Of a DNA stretch of 64,000 nucleotides, positions 43,221-52,354 are shown piece by piece (within the stretch, counting starts at the first letter, position 1; the number at the start of each line of letters is the position of its first letter). Source of the DNA: Paenarthrobacter aurescens. Lineage in GTDB: Bacteria > Actinomycetota > Actinomycetes > Actinomycetales > Micrococcaceae. The position numbers and the translations under genes were made by a program. The stretch lies in the NCBI RefSeq assembly GCF_041549525.1, contig NZ_CP157456.1, forward strand, positions 3,348,001 through 3,412,000, given 5' to 3'. The notes under the pieces were generated by a model. The model saw only the letters and a program-made list of their open reading frames with translations. It did no database searches and was not told the origin of the DNA.

Positions 43221-44345
43221 TCAGGAGGCCAGCCCGCCTGCCACTGGGGCTGGGATCGGTGTTGGGGACGGTGTGTTTACAGGGACCGGGAATTCTTTGA
43301 ACCCCGGGTGGGGTTCTTCTTCTGCCGCGGGAGCCTTGGCGGCTTCTTTGGCTGCCTTTTTCTTGGACTTGTCCTTTTTGCGCTTCCCCACGTGGGGTGC
43401 CGGATCCAGCGCTTCCTCGAAGACCAACTGGTCCAGACGGCGCAGGATCAGGCCTTCGCGGAGGGCCCAGGGACAGATCTCCATCTTGGGGAATTCGAAG
43501 AGTTCCAGCGCCGCTTCGGCCACCAGTGCTCCTGCCAGTAGTTGGCGGGCACGGGCGTCCGAAACACCGGGAAGGTACAGCCGGTCCTCCACTGTCATGG
43601 CAGAAATCCGCTGTGCCCACAAACCCAGGTCTGCTGCATGAAGCTCGCGCTTAACGTACGGCCCCGCAGCACTGGGGGCTGCACCGGCGATGCGCGCCAA
43701 GGACCGGAAAGTCTTGGACGTGCCGGCAACCAGGTTGGCCCGGCCCAGGTCATGGAAGTCCCGGACTACGGGCTTCAGTGTTGAGCGGATGTAGCGGCGC
43801 AGTTCCTTCACGCTCTTGGCGCTGGGCGGATCGTCGTGGAGCCAATCCCGTGTCAGACGGCTGGCGCCCAAGGGAACGGACGTGGCGTACTCAGGAAGTT
43901 CATCCGTTCCATACGCCATTTCAAAGGAGCCGCCCCCAATGTCAAGGTCAAGAATGGGACCTGCACCCCACCCGTACCAACGGCGTACGGCAAAGAACGT
44001 CATGGAGGCTTCTTCACTGCCCGTGAGTTCCTGGAGAGTCACCGTGGTTTCGTGCTTGACCCGGGCCAGAACCTCCGGCCCGTTGGTTGCTTCACGAATG
44101 GCCGAGGTACAGAAGGCCAGGAGGTCCTCGGCTTTGTGGCTGGCCGCGAACTCCCAGGCCTCCAGGACAAACTCGATCAGCTCGTGCTGCCCGGCGTCAT
44201 TGATGTTGCCATCGCCGTCCAGGTACTGCACCAGCGAGAGCGGGCGCTTGTGGGAAGCAAAAGCTACCGGGCGCGCGCCGGGGTGAGCGTCCACCAGCAG
44301 CAGGTGGACGGTGTTGGAGCCGATGTCTAGAACGCCAAGACGCAT
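43221..44345 (-). CDS. Ppx/GppA-family phosphatase
   Basis: The ~374-residue protein is of the exopolyphosphatase/guanosine pentaphosphatase family, with the actin-like fold: phosphate 1 motif LGVLDIGSNTVHLLLVDAHP, FCTSAIREA-type segment and phosphate 2 DLDIGGGSFEMAYG. A ~70-residue tail rich in Lys then Pro (KRKKDKSKKKAAKEA, PSPTPIPAP) follows. The usual actinobacterial start is MRLGVLDIGSN (ATG 44345); an ATG at 44360 is also in frame. Mycobacterial Rv0496 is the positional equivalent. It may regulate polyphosphate or (p)ppGpp levels. Confidence 0.9.
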   Translation of the reverse strand: MRLGVLDIGSNTVHLLLVDAHPGARPVAFASHKRPLSLVQYLDGDGNINDAGQHELIEFVLEAWEFAASHKAEDLLAFCTSAIREATNGPEVLARVKHETTVTLQELTGSEEASMTFFAVRRWYGWGAGPILDLDIGGGSFEMAYGTDELPEYATSVPLGASRLTRDWLHDDPPSAKSVKELRRYIRSTLKPVVRDFHDLGRANLVAGTSKTFRSLARIAGAAPSAAGPYVKRELHAADLGLWAQRISAMTVEDRLYLPGVSDARARQLLAGALVAEAALELFEFPKMEICPWALREGLILRRLDQLVFEEALDPAPHVGKRKKDKSKKKAAKEAAKAPAAEEEPHPGFKEFPVPVNTPSPTPIPAPVAGGLAS

Positions 44346-44434
44346 TCTGCCATTATTCACCGATTCGAAGCCTGCGAAGCAACTTGGCCGCGACGTTTCG
44401 CTGACGGAATGGTTACCAGCGGCTTGGGCAGCCG

Positions 44435-44869
44435 CTATTCGGCGGGCTCCCCGGCTTCGTCAGCACGCTTGAAGTCGCGGCGAATGTTCGCAATCCCCTC
44501 AGGATCAATTTCGAAGCCGAATTCGCTTCCGGGGTTGATCACCATGCCCAGTTCATCGCCGATGTTGCCCAGGATCGCTGAACCCATGGTGCCCAGGACG
44601 TGCGGGGCTGCCTCAAGGAAGCGCTCATCGACGCGGCTGGGGTGGCTGAACACAGCCAGAACGGGCTGGCCGTCGGCGTTGGAAAGCACCAAGGGCTCCA
44701 CTGAGGAGTCAGGTCCGTCCACGGCTTCGGAGCTGACGAGGTAGACCTCATTGTTCAGGAAAGCGAGGATGACATCCACCGGGTTTGCGTCCGGCTGTTC
44801 GGCCGAGGCGAGCTTGGCCTCGAGGTCGTTCAAGGGTTCGTTGTCCGGTGAAACCGTCTGTTCAGTCAT
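44435..44869 (-). CDS. SseB-domain protein
   Basis: The 144-residue acidic protein has an SseB N-terminal-like fold: DVILAFLNNEVYLVSSE, the central VEPLVLSNADGQPVLAVFSH and the DELGMVINPGSEFGFEIDPE segment. SseB-domain proteins occur singly and their function is not established. It follows topA's downstream region and precedes ppx on the same strand with gaps of about 65-90 bp. The short linker between its domain and start is acidic. Confidence 0.78.
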   Translation of the reverse strand: MTEQTVSPDNEPLNDLEAKLASAEQPDANPVDVILAFLNNEVYLVSSEAVDGPDSSVEPLVLSNADGQPVLAVFSHPSRVDERFLEAAPHVLGTMGSAILGNIGDELGMVINPGSEFGFEIDPEGIANIRRDFKRADEAGEPAE

Positions 44870-44935
44870 GGTTCTACTCGACCACGATGCCGGCCGGGAC
44901 GCAATTCGCGAGTGCTGTCCCGGCCGTCATGGCTA

Positions 44936-47662
44936 CTACTTTTTGGCTGCGGCCTTCTTCTTGGCCGGCGCCTTACGGGTGGTGGTCCGCTTCACAGGGC
45001 CCTTGGCCCGCTTTTCCGCCAAAAGCTCGACGGCGCGTTCCCGGGTCAGCTCCTCAAGGGACGTTGAGCGCGGCACAGTGATGTTGGTGACGCCATCGGT
45101 GATGTAAGGGCCGAAGCGGCCTTCCTTCACTACGATGTTCTTCTCAGAAACGGGGTCCGGGCCGAACTCAGCCAAAGGCGGTACGGCGGCACGGGCACCG
45201 CGCTGCTTGGGCTGCGAATAGATCTCCAACGCCTGCTCCAAGGTGATCGTGAAGATCTCCTCTTCCGATCCGATGGAGCGGGAGTCCGTACCCTTTTTCA
45301 GGTAAGGACCGAAGCGGCCGTTCTGCACCGTGATGGGGTTACCCTCGGCGTCCTCACCCAGAACCCGGGGCAAGCTCATCAGCGCAAGGGCTTCGTCCAA
45401 GGTGACTGTATCCACGGTCATGGACTTGAACAGTGAACCGGTACGCGGCTTGGCCTTCACCGGCTTCTTGGGAGGCTTGGGTTTGCCGTTCTTGTAATAC
45501 TCCACTGGCTGGTTGGCCAGTTGTTCCTCGGTCATCTCCGGGATGATCTCGGTGACGTAGGCTCCGTACCGGCCGTTCTTGGCAACAATGGTGTGGCCGG
45601 TGTGCGGATCGGTTCCCAGCACCCGTTCCTCGGGTGCCGCGGTCTCCATGAGCTCTTTGGCTTTGTCCGCCGTGAGTTCATCCGGAGCCAGTTCCTCGGG
45701 AACGTTGGCACGGGCGGATTCAACTACTTCGCCGGTCTTCGCATCGAGGGTGGGGATGGAGCTTTCCAGGTACGGGCCAAATTTGCCCACGCGCAGGGTG
45801 ATGCCTTCGGCAATCGGCACGGAGTTAATCTCGCGGGCATCGATTTCGCCAAGGTTGTTGACGATGCTCAGAAGGCCGGGATCTGCATCCTCACCGTAGT
45901 AGAAGTGCTTCAGCCAGGCAGCGCCCACTGCTTGGCCGTTGGCGATCTTGTCCAGATCGCCTTCCATGTCAGCGGTGAACTCGTAGTCCACATAGTCCGT
46001 GAAGTGCTGTTCCAGCAAACGGATCACGGAGAACGCGATCCAGCTGGGAACCAGGGCGGAGCCCTGCTTACGGACGTAGCCACGGTCCTGGATGGTGGAA
46101 ATGGTGGATGCGTAGGTGGACGGGCGGCCGATGCCGCGCTTTTCCAGCTCAGCTGTCAGCGATGCTTCCGTGTAGCGCGGCGGCGGCGATGTTTCGTGGC
46201 CAACCGCCACAATGTCCGAAGCCGCCAGGGAATCATCCTTGGCAACGTTCGGCAGGCGGCGGGCTTCGTCCGACTCCTCATCCCCACGGCTTTCATCCTT
46301 GCCCTCTTCGTAGGCTGCAAGGAAGCCCGGGAAGGTGATGACCGTACCGGAGGCCGAGAATTCGGCGTCGCGTCCGTCAGCGGCCACTGCACCGAGCCGG
46401 ATGGTGGCGGTGGAACCCTTGGCGTCAGCCATCTGGGATGCCACGGTGCGCTTCCAGATGAGCTCGTACAGCCGGAACTCGTCACCGCTCAGCTGCTTGG
46501 CAACCTGGGCAGGGGTGCGGAAGGAGTCGCCGGCGGGACGGATGGCCTCGTGGGCTTCCTGGGCGTTGGCGGCCTTCTTGGCGTAAACCCGGGGGCTCTG
46601 GGGCACGTACTCGGGACCATAAAGCTCCGAAGCCTGACGGCGGGCTGCCGTGAGTGCTTCGTCGCTCAAGGCGGACGAGTCCGTACGCATATAAGTGATG
46701 TAGCCGTTTTCATACAGGCGCTGGGCAACCTGCATGGTGCTCTTGGACGAGAAGCGAAGCTTACGCCCGGCTTCCTGCTGCAGCGTGGATGTAGTGAACG
46801 GTGCTGCCGGGCGGCGGGTGTAAGGCTTGGTGTCTACGGAGCGGACGCGGAAATCGGCATTCTCCAGGCCGGCCGCCAAGGACGTGGCAAGTTCCTCATT
46901 GAGGTGCACCACGTTGGAGGAAGTCAGTTGACCGTTGTCGTTGAAGTCCCGGCCACTGGCAACCTTGGAGCCGTCCACGGCGGCAAGCTTTGCCTTGAAC
47001 GAACCCGAGTCCGAGCCGAACTGGCCTGTGAGGTCCCAGTACGATGCTGCGCGGAAGGCCATGCGTTCACGTTCGCGGTCCACCACCATGCGTGTCACCA
47101 CGGACTGCACACGGCCGGCGGACAGCCCACGGGCCACCTTGCGCCACAGAACAGGCGAAATCTCATACCCGTACAGGCGGTCAAGGATACGGCGGGTCTC
47201 CTGGGCATCCACCAAGGCCGTGTCCACATCCCGGAGGTTGTCCATGGCGCGGTGGATGGCTTCCTTGGTGATTTCACCGAAGGTCATGCGGTAAACGGGA
47301 ACCTTGGGTTTGAGGACCTCCAGGAGGTGCCACGCGATGGCTTCGCCTTCGCGGTCCCCATCGGTTGCGAGATAGAGCGCGTCAGCGTCTTTCAGCTGGG
47401 CCTTGAGCTCGGCAACCTTTTTCTTCTTGTCCGGAGAAACAACGTAGTACGGCTTGAAGTCGTTTTCGACGTCTACTGCGAACTTGCCCAACGAGGTCTT
47501 CTTCAGTTCGGCAGGGAGGTCCGACGGCTGCGGGAGATCCCGGATATGGCCGATCGAAGCCTCGACGATGAAGCCCTCGCCAAGATACTTGGCGATGGTC
47601 TTGCTCTTGGCGGGAGACTCCACGATCACGAGTTTCTTGCCGGTTTTTGCCTTGCTGGGCAC
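44936..47662 (-). CDS. topA: DNA topoisomerase I
   Basis: TopA relaxes negative supercoils. The 908-residue protein has a Toprim domain (LVIVESPAKSKTIAKYLG, DGDREGEAIAWHLLE) and the catalytic Tyr324 in YITYMRTDSSALSD. The C-terminal third consists of Trp/Gly-type repeats (DPHTGHTIVAKNGRYGAYVT, IGSEEEIFTITLEQALE) typical of actinobacterial enzymes without zinc fingers, ending in a basic tail of Lys/Ala (APAKKKAAAKK). A GTG at 47662 with AGGAG five bases upstream is the likely start. Confidence 0.95.
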   Translation of the reverse strand: MPSKAKTGKKLVIVESPAKSKTIAKYLGEGFIVEASIGHIRDLPQPSDLPAELKKTSLGKFAVDVENDFKPYYVVSPDKKKKVAELKAQLKDADALYLATDGDREGEAIAWHLLEVLKPKVPVYRMTFGEITKEAIHRAMDNLRDVDTALVDAQETRRILDRLYGYEISPVLWRKVARGLSAGRVQSVVTRMVVDRERERMAFRAASYWDLTGQFGSDSGSFKAKLAAVDGSKVASGRDFNDNGQLTSSNVVHLNEELATSLAAGLENADFRVRSVDTKPYTRRPAAPFTTSTLQQEAGRKLRFSSKSTMQVAQRLYENGYITYMRTDSSALSDEALTAARRQASELYGPEYVPQSPRVYAKKAANAQEAHEAIRPAGDSFRTPAQVAKQLSGDEFRLYELIWKRTVASQMADAKGSTATIRLGAVAADGRDAEFSASGTVITFPGFLAAYEEGKDESRGDEESDEARRLPNVAKDDSLAASDIVAVGHETSPPPRYTEASLTAELEKRGIGRPSTYASTISTIQDRGYVRKQGSALVPSWIAFSVIRLLEQHFTDYVDYEFTADMEGDLDKIANGQAVGAAWLKHFYYGEDADPGLLSIVNNLGEIDAREINSVPIAEGITLRVGKFGPYLESSIPTLDAKTGEVVESARANVPEELAPDELTADKAKELMETAAPEERVLGTDPHTGHTIVAKNGRYGAYVTEIIPEMTEEQLANQPVEYYKNGKPKPPKKPVKAKPRTGSLFKSMTVDTVTLDEALALMSLPRVLGEDAEGNPITVQNGRFGPYLKKGTDSRSIGSEEEIFTITLEQALEIYSQPKQRGARAAVPPLAEFGPDPVSEKNIVVKEGRFGPYITDGVTNITVPRSTSLEELTRERAVELLAEKRAKGPVKRTTTRKAPAKKKAAAKK

Positions 47663-47785
47663 GGTGCTCCTACAGAAAAAATGTGTAATTGGGCTGGTGC
47701 CCATATTGGCCTAGTTCACCATAGTTTGCAGAATCCTGCGTTTTGGTACGGAAACCAGGACGGGCATTCGAGGGCCCGGCGGCAG

Positions 47786-48493
47786 TTACTGACCGGGCGC
47801 TACGCGGTCATCCGGGATCATTGACCACAAGGTTGCCACACGTTCGGCACCTTCGGGTATCTGAGTGGGATCCTCAAGTTCGTACTCCCGCAGAACGGCG
47901 CGGATTCTGTCTAAAAGTTCCCTGCGCTGCGGGTTGGTCAGGTACAGCAGGTTGCTGGAAAGGACAACCGCTGCCGGTTCCTCAGCCGTTTCCCCGCGCT
48001 GCCGGCGTTCCCCCCGGGCCTTCGCGAAAGCAGAGGCCCTCCGCCGGAAGGCATCGAGCTCAAGATCCACCACTGCTATCTCCGGGCTGGCGACGCTGCC
48101 TCCAGAGATGGTGAAGTCCGTTCCGGCTGCCTTCCATCGGCGTTCCCTTGCGTCTCCCGCATTTTCCGCAGGCGCCACAATCCCCCACTTCTGCAGCGCG
48201 CGGAGGTGGTAGCTCATGGCACTGGGCGTCAGGCCTGTCCTGGCAGCGAGTTCGGTGGCTGTGTGGCTGACTTGGGTGGCGTAAAGCTCAGAGATCACTT
48301 CAAGCCGGGCAGCATGCGCCAAAGCACGGATGGCCTTGGGATCGGTAATCTCAACCGTCTTCTCGGCACGTTTCCGGCGAGGAACGTCTCCCGACGCTTG
48401 GGATGTCTCGTTGTTCACAGTCACTTCATCAGTGTAGTCAGGGTCACTTCCAGGAGGTCCGGCCATTGATGAGCGCGCCGTACCCCGGCTCAT
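47786..48493 (-). CDS. Winged-helix (ArsR/DUF5937-like) transcriptional regulator
   Basis: The 235-residue protein has one winged-helix domain: ITDPKAIRALAHAARLEVIS, then ATELAARTGLTPSAMSYHLR (recognition helix) and a RRWKAAGTDF wing. The rest is a helical, charged dimerisation region with a DPTQIPEGAERVATLWSMIP end typical of HTH_20/ArsR-like regulators. Its ATG at 48493 is inside the stop of the upstream methyltransferase (ATGA), with GGAGCAGG upstream, so they are co-translated. It lies 123 bp upstream of topA. The target is unknown. Confidence 0.8.
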   Translation of the reverse strand: MSRGTARSSMAGPPGSDPDYTDEVTVNNETSQASGDVPRRKRAEKTVEITDPKAIRALAHAARLEVISELYATQVSHTATELAARTGLTPSAMSYHLRALQKWGIVAPAENAGDARERRWKAAGTDFTISGGSVASPEIAVVDLELDAFRRRASAFAKARGERRQRGETAEEPAAVVLSSNLLYLTNPQRRELLDRIRAVLREYELEDPTQIPEGAERVATLWSMIPDDRVAPGQ

Positions 48494-50139
48494 ACGCTGA
48501 CCTGCTCCGGGTCCGGAAGGAGGAACCCGTCCAGCACCAGATTGGTGACCTCCCGCAAGAGCCCATCACGGAATGCCTCCTCGTCGAAGTCCTCACCCCC
48601 GCCCAGGAGAGATACCAGGGCCGAGATGATCTGCCGAACGGACAGTTGGCCATCGCAAGCAGAGACAAAACCGGCGAGTTCAGTGCTGAGCAGATTGGTC
48701 CGGCGGAGGCCGGCGCCTTGCCTGAGGAGAATGACTCCCGGATGGGCAGCCCCCGGCCGCTGGTGGCGTTCCTCCGTGACATCCTCGGCAACCACCAGGT
48801 GCGCCGTCTCAACCGAATGTGCGGCCACCCAATCAGCGCGTTCCACAGCTGCGCCCACATGGGGTCCAATCGGTTGTTCGATCGGATAGGTAATTTCCTC
48901 GAAGCGATGGATCACCGGTCCGGACTCTTGCTCCGGGCGGCGAAGCCAAATCATTCCGAAGCCAATACCTTCAACGTTTCGGGACGCAAAATCATCCAAA
49001 TAGGCAGCGTACGCTTCCTGGTATTGCCCATCCTCGCGGTTCTGCGAAGCGTCCTGGAGCCAGGTCTCCGCATACTGCTCGGGACCAACCTGCTCACGCT
49101 GAATGAACCAAACATCCAACCCTGAATCCCGGAGCCAGGCCTGAGGTCTGTCCTTCCAGTCCGCACCGGAGACCACTTCCCAGTTGCCGAGCATTTGCGC
49201 CATCCCACCCGGCTCCAGCACCTCCGCGAGGGACTGGACCAGTGAAGCCACGATCTCGTCCCCGGGTAGCCCTCCGTCACGGTAGGTGAACTGGTCCGAC
49301 GCCGTTTCGCCGCCCGTCCGCGGGGTGATAACGAACGGTGGGTTCGATACCACCAACCCGAACTGCTCCCCCGCTACGGGCTCCAGGAGCGAGCCAAGCC
49401 GCAAGCTCACCCGGGCTTCCAGGTTCCGGGGGTCCAGCTCCAGTTCCGCAGCGTTCAACAGAAGATTGAAGCGTGTAAAGGCAAGTGCCCGCTCGGAAAT
49501 GTCCGTGGCCGTCACGTGCTCGCAGTGATGGAGCAAGTGGAAAGTTTGGATTCCGCACCCGGTGCCCACATCCAGTGTCCGTTTGCTGTGCTTCCTGAAC
49601 GTGGTTTGGACCAAGGTTGTTGAGGCCCTTCCGATTCCAAGGACATGATCATGCCTCAACACTCCGGGCTGCTGGTGGGCTGCGAGGTCGCTGGCCACCC
49701 AGAGTTCCGCGCCGCCACTGCCATCTGTGTTGGCGTCCCAGCCGTAAGGGCGAAGGTCTACTTTGGCCTGGACCATCCCGGACCCGATAGTGACCAGCCC
49801 CAACTCCGCCAGCCCTGCCGAACGTACGCCGGGGAGCGCAGAGTCTATGTCCGCCACGGACTGTGGGACGGCAAGCAGCCACAGGCGGATAACCGCCGCC
49901 AAAGACCGGAGAGCAGGGTCCTGCGAGTTCATGAGCCGCTCACTGGCCAACAGCGCGGGAATGAGTTGGTCCCGGCCCAGTGCCTCAGAAGCTGATGCGC
50001 CCAGAATCCCAGCGACGCCGTCCACTGTGTAGGAGAGGTTGCGAAGATCCGCAGCGAGTACCGTCAGCAGTTCGGGGAGGTCACTGCGAGGAGCGTCGGC
50101 TGTGTTGCCGGAAGTAAAGGAGGAAGCTGTGTCAGTCAC
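48490..50139 (-). CDS. Class I methyltransferase (HemK/RlmG-like, NPPF motif) with N-terminal DUF7059-type domain
   Basis: The 549-residue protein has an N-terminal ~150-residue domain of unknown role and a central SAM-binding fold: LDVGTGCGIQTFHLLHHC (motif I), TDISERALAFTRFNLLL (motif II) and LVVSNPPFVITPRTG (motif IV, NPPF). The NPPF motif is characteristic of N-methyltransferases acting on glutamine side chains, adenine or guanine in RNA/DNA. A C-terminal ~170-residue domain ends with winged-helix-like segments (RQIISALVSLLGG, LLREVTNLVLDGF). A GTG at 50139 is the likely start; earlier starts give unconserved sequence. The substrate is unknown. Confidence 0.82.
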   Translation of the reverse strand: MTDTASSFTSGNTADAPRSDLPELLTVLAADLRNLSYTVDGVAGILGASASEALGRDQLIPALLASERLMNSQDPALRSLAAVIRLWLLAVPQSVADIDSALPGVRSAGLAELGLVTIGSGMVQAKVDLRPYGWDANTDGSGGAELWVASDLAAHQQPGVLRHDHVLGIGRASTTLVQTTFRKHSKRTLDVGTGCGIQTFHLLHHCEHVTATDISERALAFTRFNLLLNAAELELDPRNLEARVSLRLGSLLEPVAGEQFGLVVSNPPFVITPRTGGETASDQFTYRDGGLPGDEIVASLVQSLAEVLEPGGMAQMLGNWEVVSGADWKDRPQAWLRDSGLDVWFIQREQVGPEQYAETWLQDASQNREDGQYQEAYAAYLDDFASRNVEGIGFGMIWLRRPEQESGPVIHRFEEITYPIEQPIGPHVGAAVERADWVAAHSVETAHLVVAEDVTEERHQRPGAAHPGVILLRQGAGLRRTNLLSTELAGFVSACDGQLSVRQIISALVSLLGGGEDFDEEAFRDGLLREVTNLVLDGFLLPDPEQVSV

Positions 50140-50250
50140 CTTGCAAGTGTAGGGGCGCCGTGGGGTGCCCCGGGATGCCGGACTTGCCCTATGTGGACAA
50201 TTGGGGCGGTGTGGGCAAAGACCCCGTTGGAACCCGGTAGCGTTGGAGGC

Positions 50251-50694
50251 ATGCTCAACCCCTCCTCCACAAGGCGCCGCGCGGGCCTTGTTGCCATCAC
50301 TGCTGCGGTCCTGCTGGGAGTCTGCGGCTGCCAAGCACCAGCCAACATTGAAGACGCCGACGTTCCGGCGTGGAAGGAAAAGGCCCTTCCCGCGGCGAGC
50401 GGGGTGGTGTTGGAGGATTCCGGCAAGATCCTCAACCGGGAACCCCTGGTCAAAGAGTCCCCCAACGTACCGGCCGGGAGCTACACGCTCACCATGGCAT
50501 GCGACGGTGGCGGCAAAGCCTACTTTGCGGTTTCCTCGGGCGGCAGCAAAATCGCAGACGCGGCCGCAGCCTGCAACGGCAGCCTTGACGTAGTGAAGAT
50601 CAAAGTGCCCGGGAGCGGTTCTCTCAGCATCTCAACGAGCAGCGTCGATGCCCCGTTGATCTTCGCCTATCACGTGGTGTCCGCGGCCGCTTAG
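50251..50694 (+). CDS. Small secreted lipoprotein, family unknown (copy 1)
   Basis: The 147-residue protein has a basic N-terminus (TRRRAGL), hydrophobic signal and lipobox GVCGC. The mature part contains ESPNVPAGSYTLTMACDGGG followed by AYFAVSSGGSKI. TTGGAGG directly before the ATG at 50251 fixes the start. The gene at 50760-51290 has the same layout (PGGTYAVTLACRG) and is a tandem paralog. Both have conserved Cys pairs (MAC/AAAC versus LAC/LGC), suggesting a disulfide in an all-beta domain. I do not recognise the family. Confidence 0.75.
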   Translation: MLNPSSTRRRAGLVAITAAVLLGVCGCQAPANIEDADVPAWKEKALPAASGVVLEDSGKILNREPLVKESPNVPAGSYTLTMACDGGGKAYFAVSSGGSKIADAAAACNGSLDVVKIKVPGSGSLSISTSSVDAPLIFAYHVVSAAA

Positions 50695-50759
50695 GGCCGG
50701 ACCAACACCTGTAGTTGGCAGCCCTTTGGCCAGAGTCTTTACGGGCGTAAAGTCAGTCC

Positions 50760-51290
50760 ATGGGCAGCAAGGCAGCTCGCTCGGTGATGCCGCGACGGCC
50801 GGCGAGGACCGCCGTCGTGGTTTTCATTGCGCTGGGCTGCAGCCTGACGGCCTGCGAATACACCTATGACGACGCCGGAAGGCCAGCGGCCAGCCCCACT
50901 TCCACGTCCAACAATATTGTTCTGCCGCCCGATCCTGCCTTGGAGGACACGGTAAGTGGCGAGGCACTGGAAGAGTGGGCCAAATTGGCGTTGCCCGAGT
51001 CCCAGGGGCAGTCTTTCTACTCAAGCCACGGGTATCTGAACCCCGGCGAGTCGAAGACTGAGCAGACAGTGCAGCTGCCGGGCGGGACCTACGCAGTAAC
51101 CCTGGCCTGCCGGGGGACACGACGCGTGACGTTCAGCGTCGCATCGGGTGAGGCCAAGCTCGTGGACCTGACTTTGGGGTGCGCCAATGCACGCGTGAGT
51201 GTGGTCCAGTTGGAAAAGGACGCCGTACTGTCCATCAGCGTGGGTTCACGATCGGACGCCAACTTCGCGTACCGGGTGAGCAGGCTCTGA
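50760..51290 (+). CDS. Small secreted lipoprotein, family unknown (copy 2)
   Basis: The 176-residue protein has a signal peptide with lipobox LTAC and a Ser/Thr/Pro-rich linker (PAASPTSTSNNIVLPP) before a beta-rich domain with PGGTYAVTLACRG, VTFSVASGEAKLVDLTLGC and a hydrophobic final strand. It shares spacing of Cys and Gly-Tyr/Thr-Tyr motifs with copy 1 and lies 65 bp downstream. ATG at 50760 has no strong ribosome site; a GTG 8 codons in is an alternative. The function is unknown. Confidence 0.75.
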   Translation: MGSKAARSVMPRRPARTAVVVFIALGCSLTACEYTYDDAGRPAASPTSTSNNIVLPPDPALEDTVSGEALEEWAKLALPESQGQSFYSSHGYLNPGESKTEQTVQLPGGTYAVTLACRGTRRVTFSVASGEAKLVDLTLGCANARVSVVQLEKDAVLSISVGSRSDANFAYRVSRL

Positions 51291-51297
51291 ACAGCCC

Positions 51298-52194
51298 TTA
51301 GGCGGCTTCGCAGCCACCGGGGCAACGGAGTGTTTCAGGGCTGGAGGCACATTCCTGGCAATACAGGGTCAGAGTCCGGCAGCTGAGGTTTGAGCAGTTC
51401 TCGAACTTGTTGGTGGGCGCAGCGCAGCGGACGCATTCACCGATGGTTTTGGCTTCATCGCTGAACTCCACATGCATGCGTTTGTCGAACACGTACAGGG
51501 AGCCTTCCCACAGGCCCTTGTCCTTGAACGTCTCGCCGTAGCGGACAATCCCGCCATCAAGCTGATACACCTCTTTGAAGCCCCTGTTGACCATCAGGCT
51601 GGACAACACTTCGCACCGGATCCCGCCCGTGCAGTACGTGACCACGGGCTTGTCCTTGAGGTCGTCGTACTTGCCGGACTCGAGCTCCTTGATGAAATCG
51701 TGGGTGGTGTCCACGTCCGGGACGATTGCGTCCTTGAACTTACCGATTTGGGCTTCGAAAGCGTTGCGGCCATCGAAGAACACCACGTCTTCGCCGTTGG
51801 TCTTCTTGGCGTCCACCAGTACATGAAGTTCCTCGGGCTGGAGGTGTTTACCGCCACCTACCACGCCGTTCGCATCCACTTTCAACTCACCCGGCGCTCC
51901 GAACGAGACAATCTCATCGCGGACCTTGACGCTGAGGCGCGGGAAATCCGCGGCACTTCCTTCGGACCATTTGAAGTCGATGTCATGGAAGCCCTTGTAT
52001 TCCCGGGTGGTCTTCACGTACTGCTTCATGTTGTTCAGCTCGCCGCCCACCGTGGCGTTGATGCCATCCTTGGAGATAAGAATTCTGCCGGTGAGACCCA
52101 ACTTTTCGCACAAGGCACGCTGCCAGAGACGCACGGCCTCGGGGTCGGCGATCGGGGTAAAGCCATAGAAGAGCACAATTCGGTTCAAAGCCAC
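51298..52194 (-). CDS. trhO: tRNA uridine(34) hydroxylase TrhO (rhodanese family)
   Basis: TrhO (YceA) makes 5-hydroxyuridine at the wobble position of tRNAs using oxygen. The 298-residue protein has an N-terminal acylphosphatase-like domain ([16 protein letters not shown]), a rhodanese domain with active-site loop YCTGGIRCE (Cys188 and Cys194) and a C-terminal Cys-rich, probably zinc-binding region ([31 protein letters not shown]). It starts at a GTG. It is convergent with the lipoprotein gene, ending 7 bp from it. Confidence 0.93.
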   Translation of the reverse strand: MALNRIVLFYGFTPIADPEAVRLWQRALCEKLGLTGRILISKDGINATVGGELNNMKQYVKTTREYKGFHDIDFKWSEGSAADFPRLSVKVRDEIVSFGAPGELKVDANGVVGGGKHLQPEELHVLVDAKKTNGEDVVFFDGRNAFEAQIGKFKDAIVPDVDTTHDFIKELESGKYDDLKDKPVVTYCTGGIRCEVLSSLMVNRGFKEVYQLDGGIVRYGETFKDKGLWEGSLYVFDKRMHVEFSDEAKTIGECVRCAAPTNKFENCSNLSCRTLTLYCQECASSPETLRCPGGCEAA

Positions 52195-52354
52195 TATTAA
52201 AGGGTACTTGGTGCAGTAAAATCGTGGCCTCCCGCGCCGGGTTCCGGGCAGGCGTGCCCGCAGGGCCGCCAGCGGAAGTCACAATTGCATAAGCAACCAT
52301 CGCCGGGCTGACATGGCTCTGTTGCTTCATGGTGTGCTGGCATACTCTCTCTAC

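Noticed and set aside
45521..47824. Long open frame (767 codons) antisense to topA
   Set aside because: It mirrors the high-GC coding strand of topA, has no recognisable motif and lacks a ribosome site; topA is clearly the real gene.
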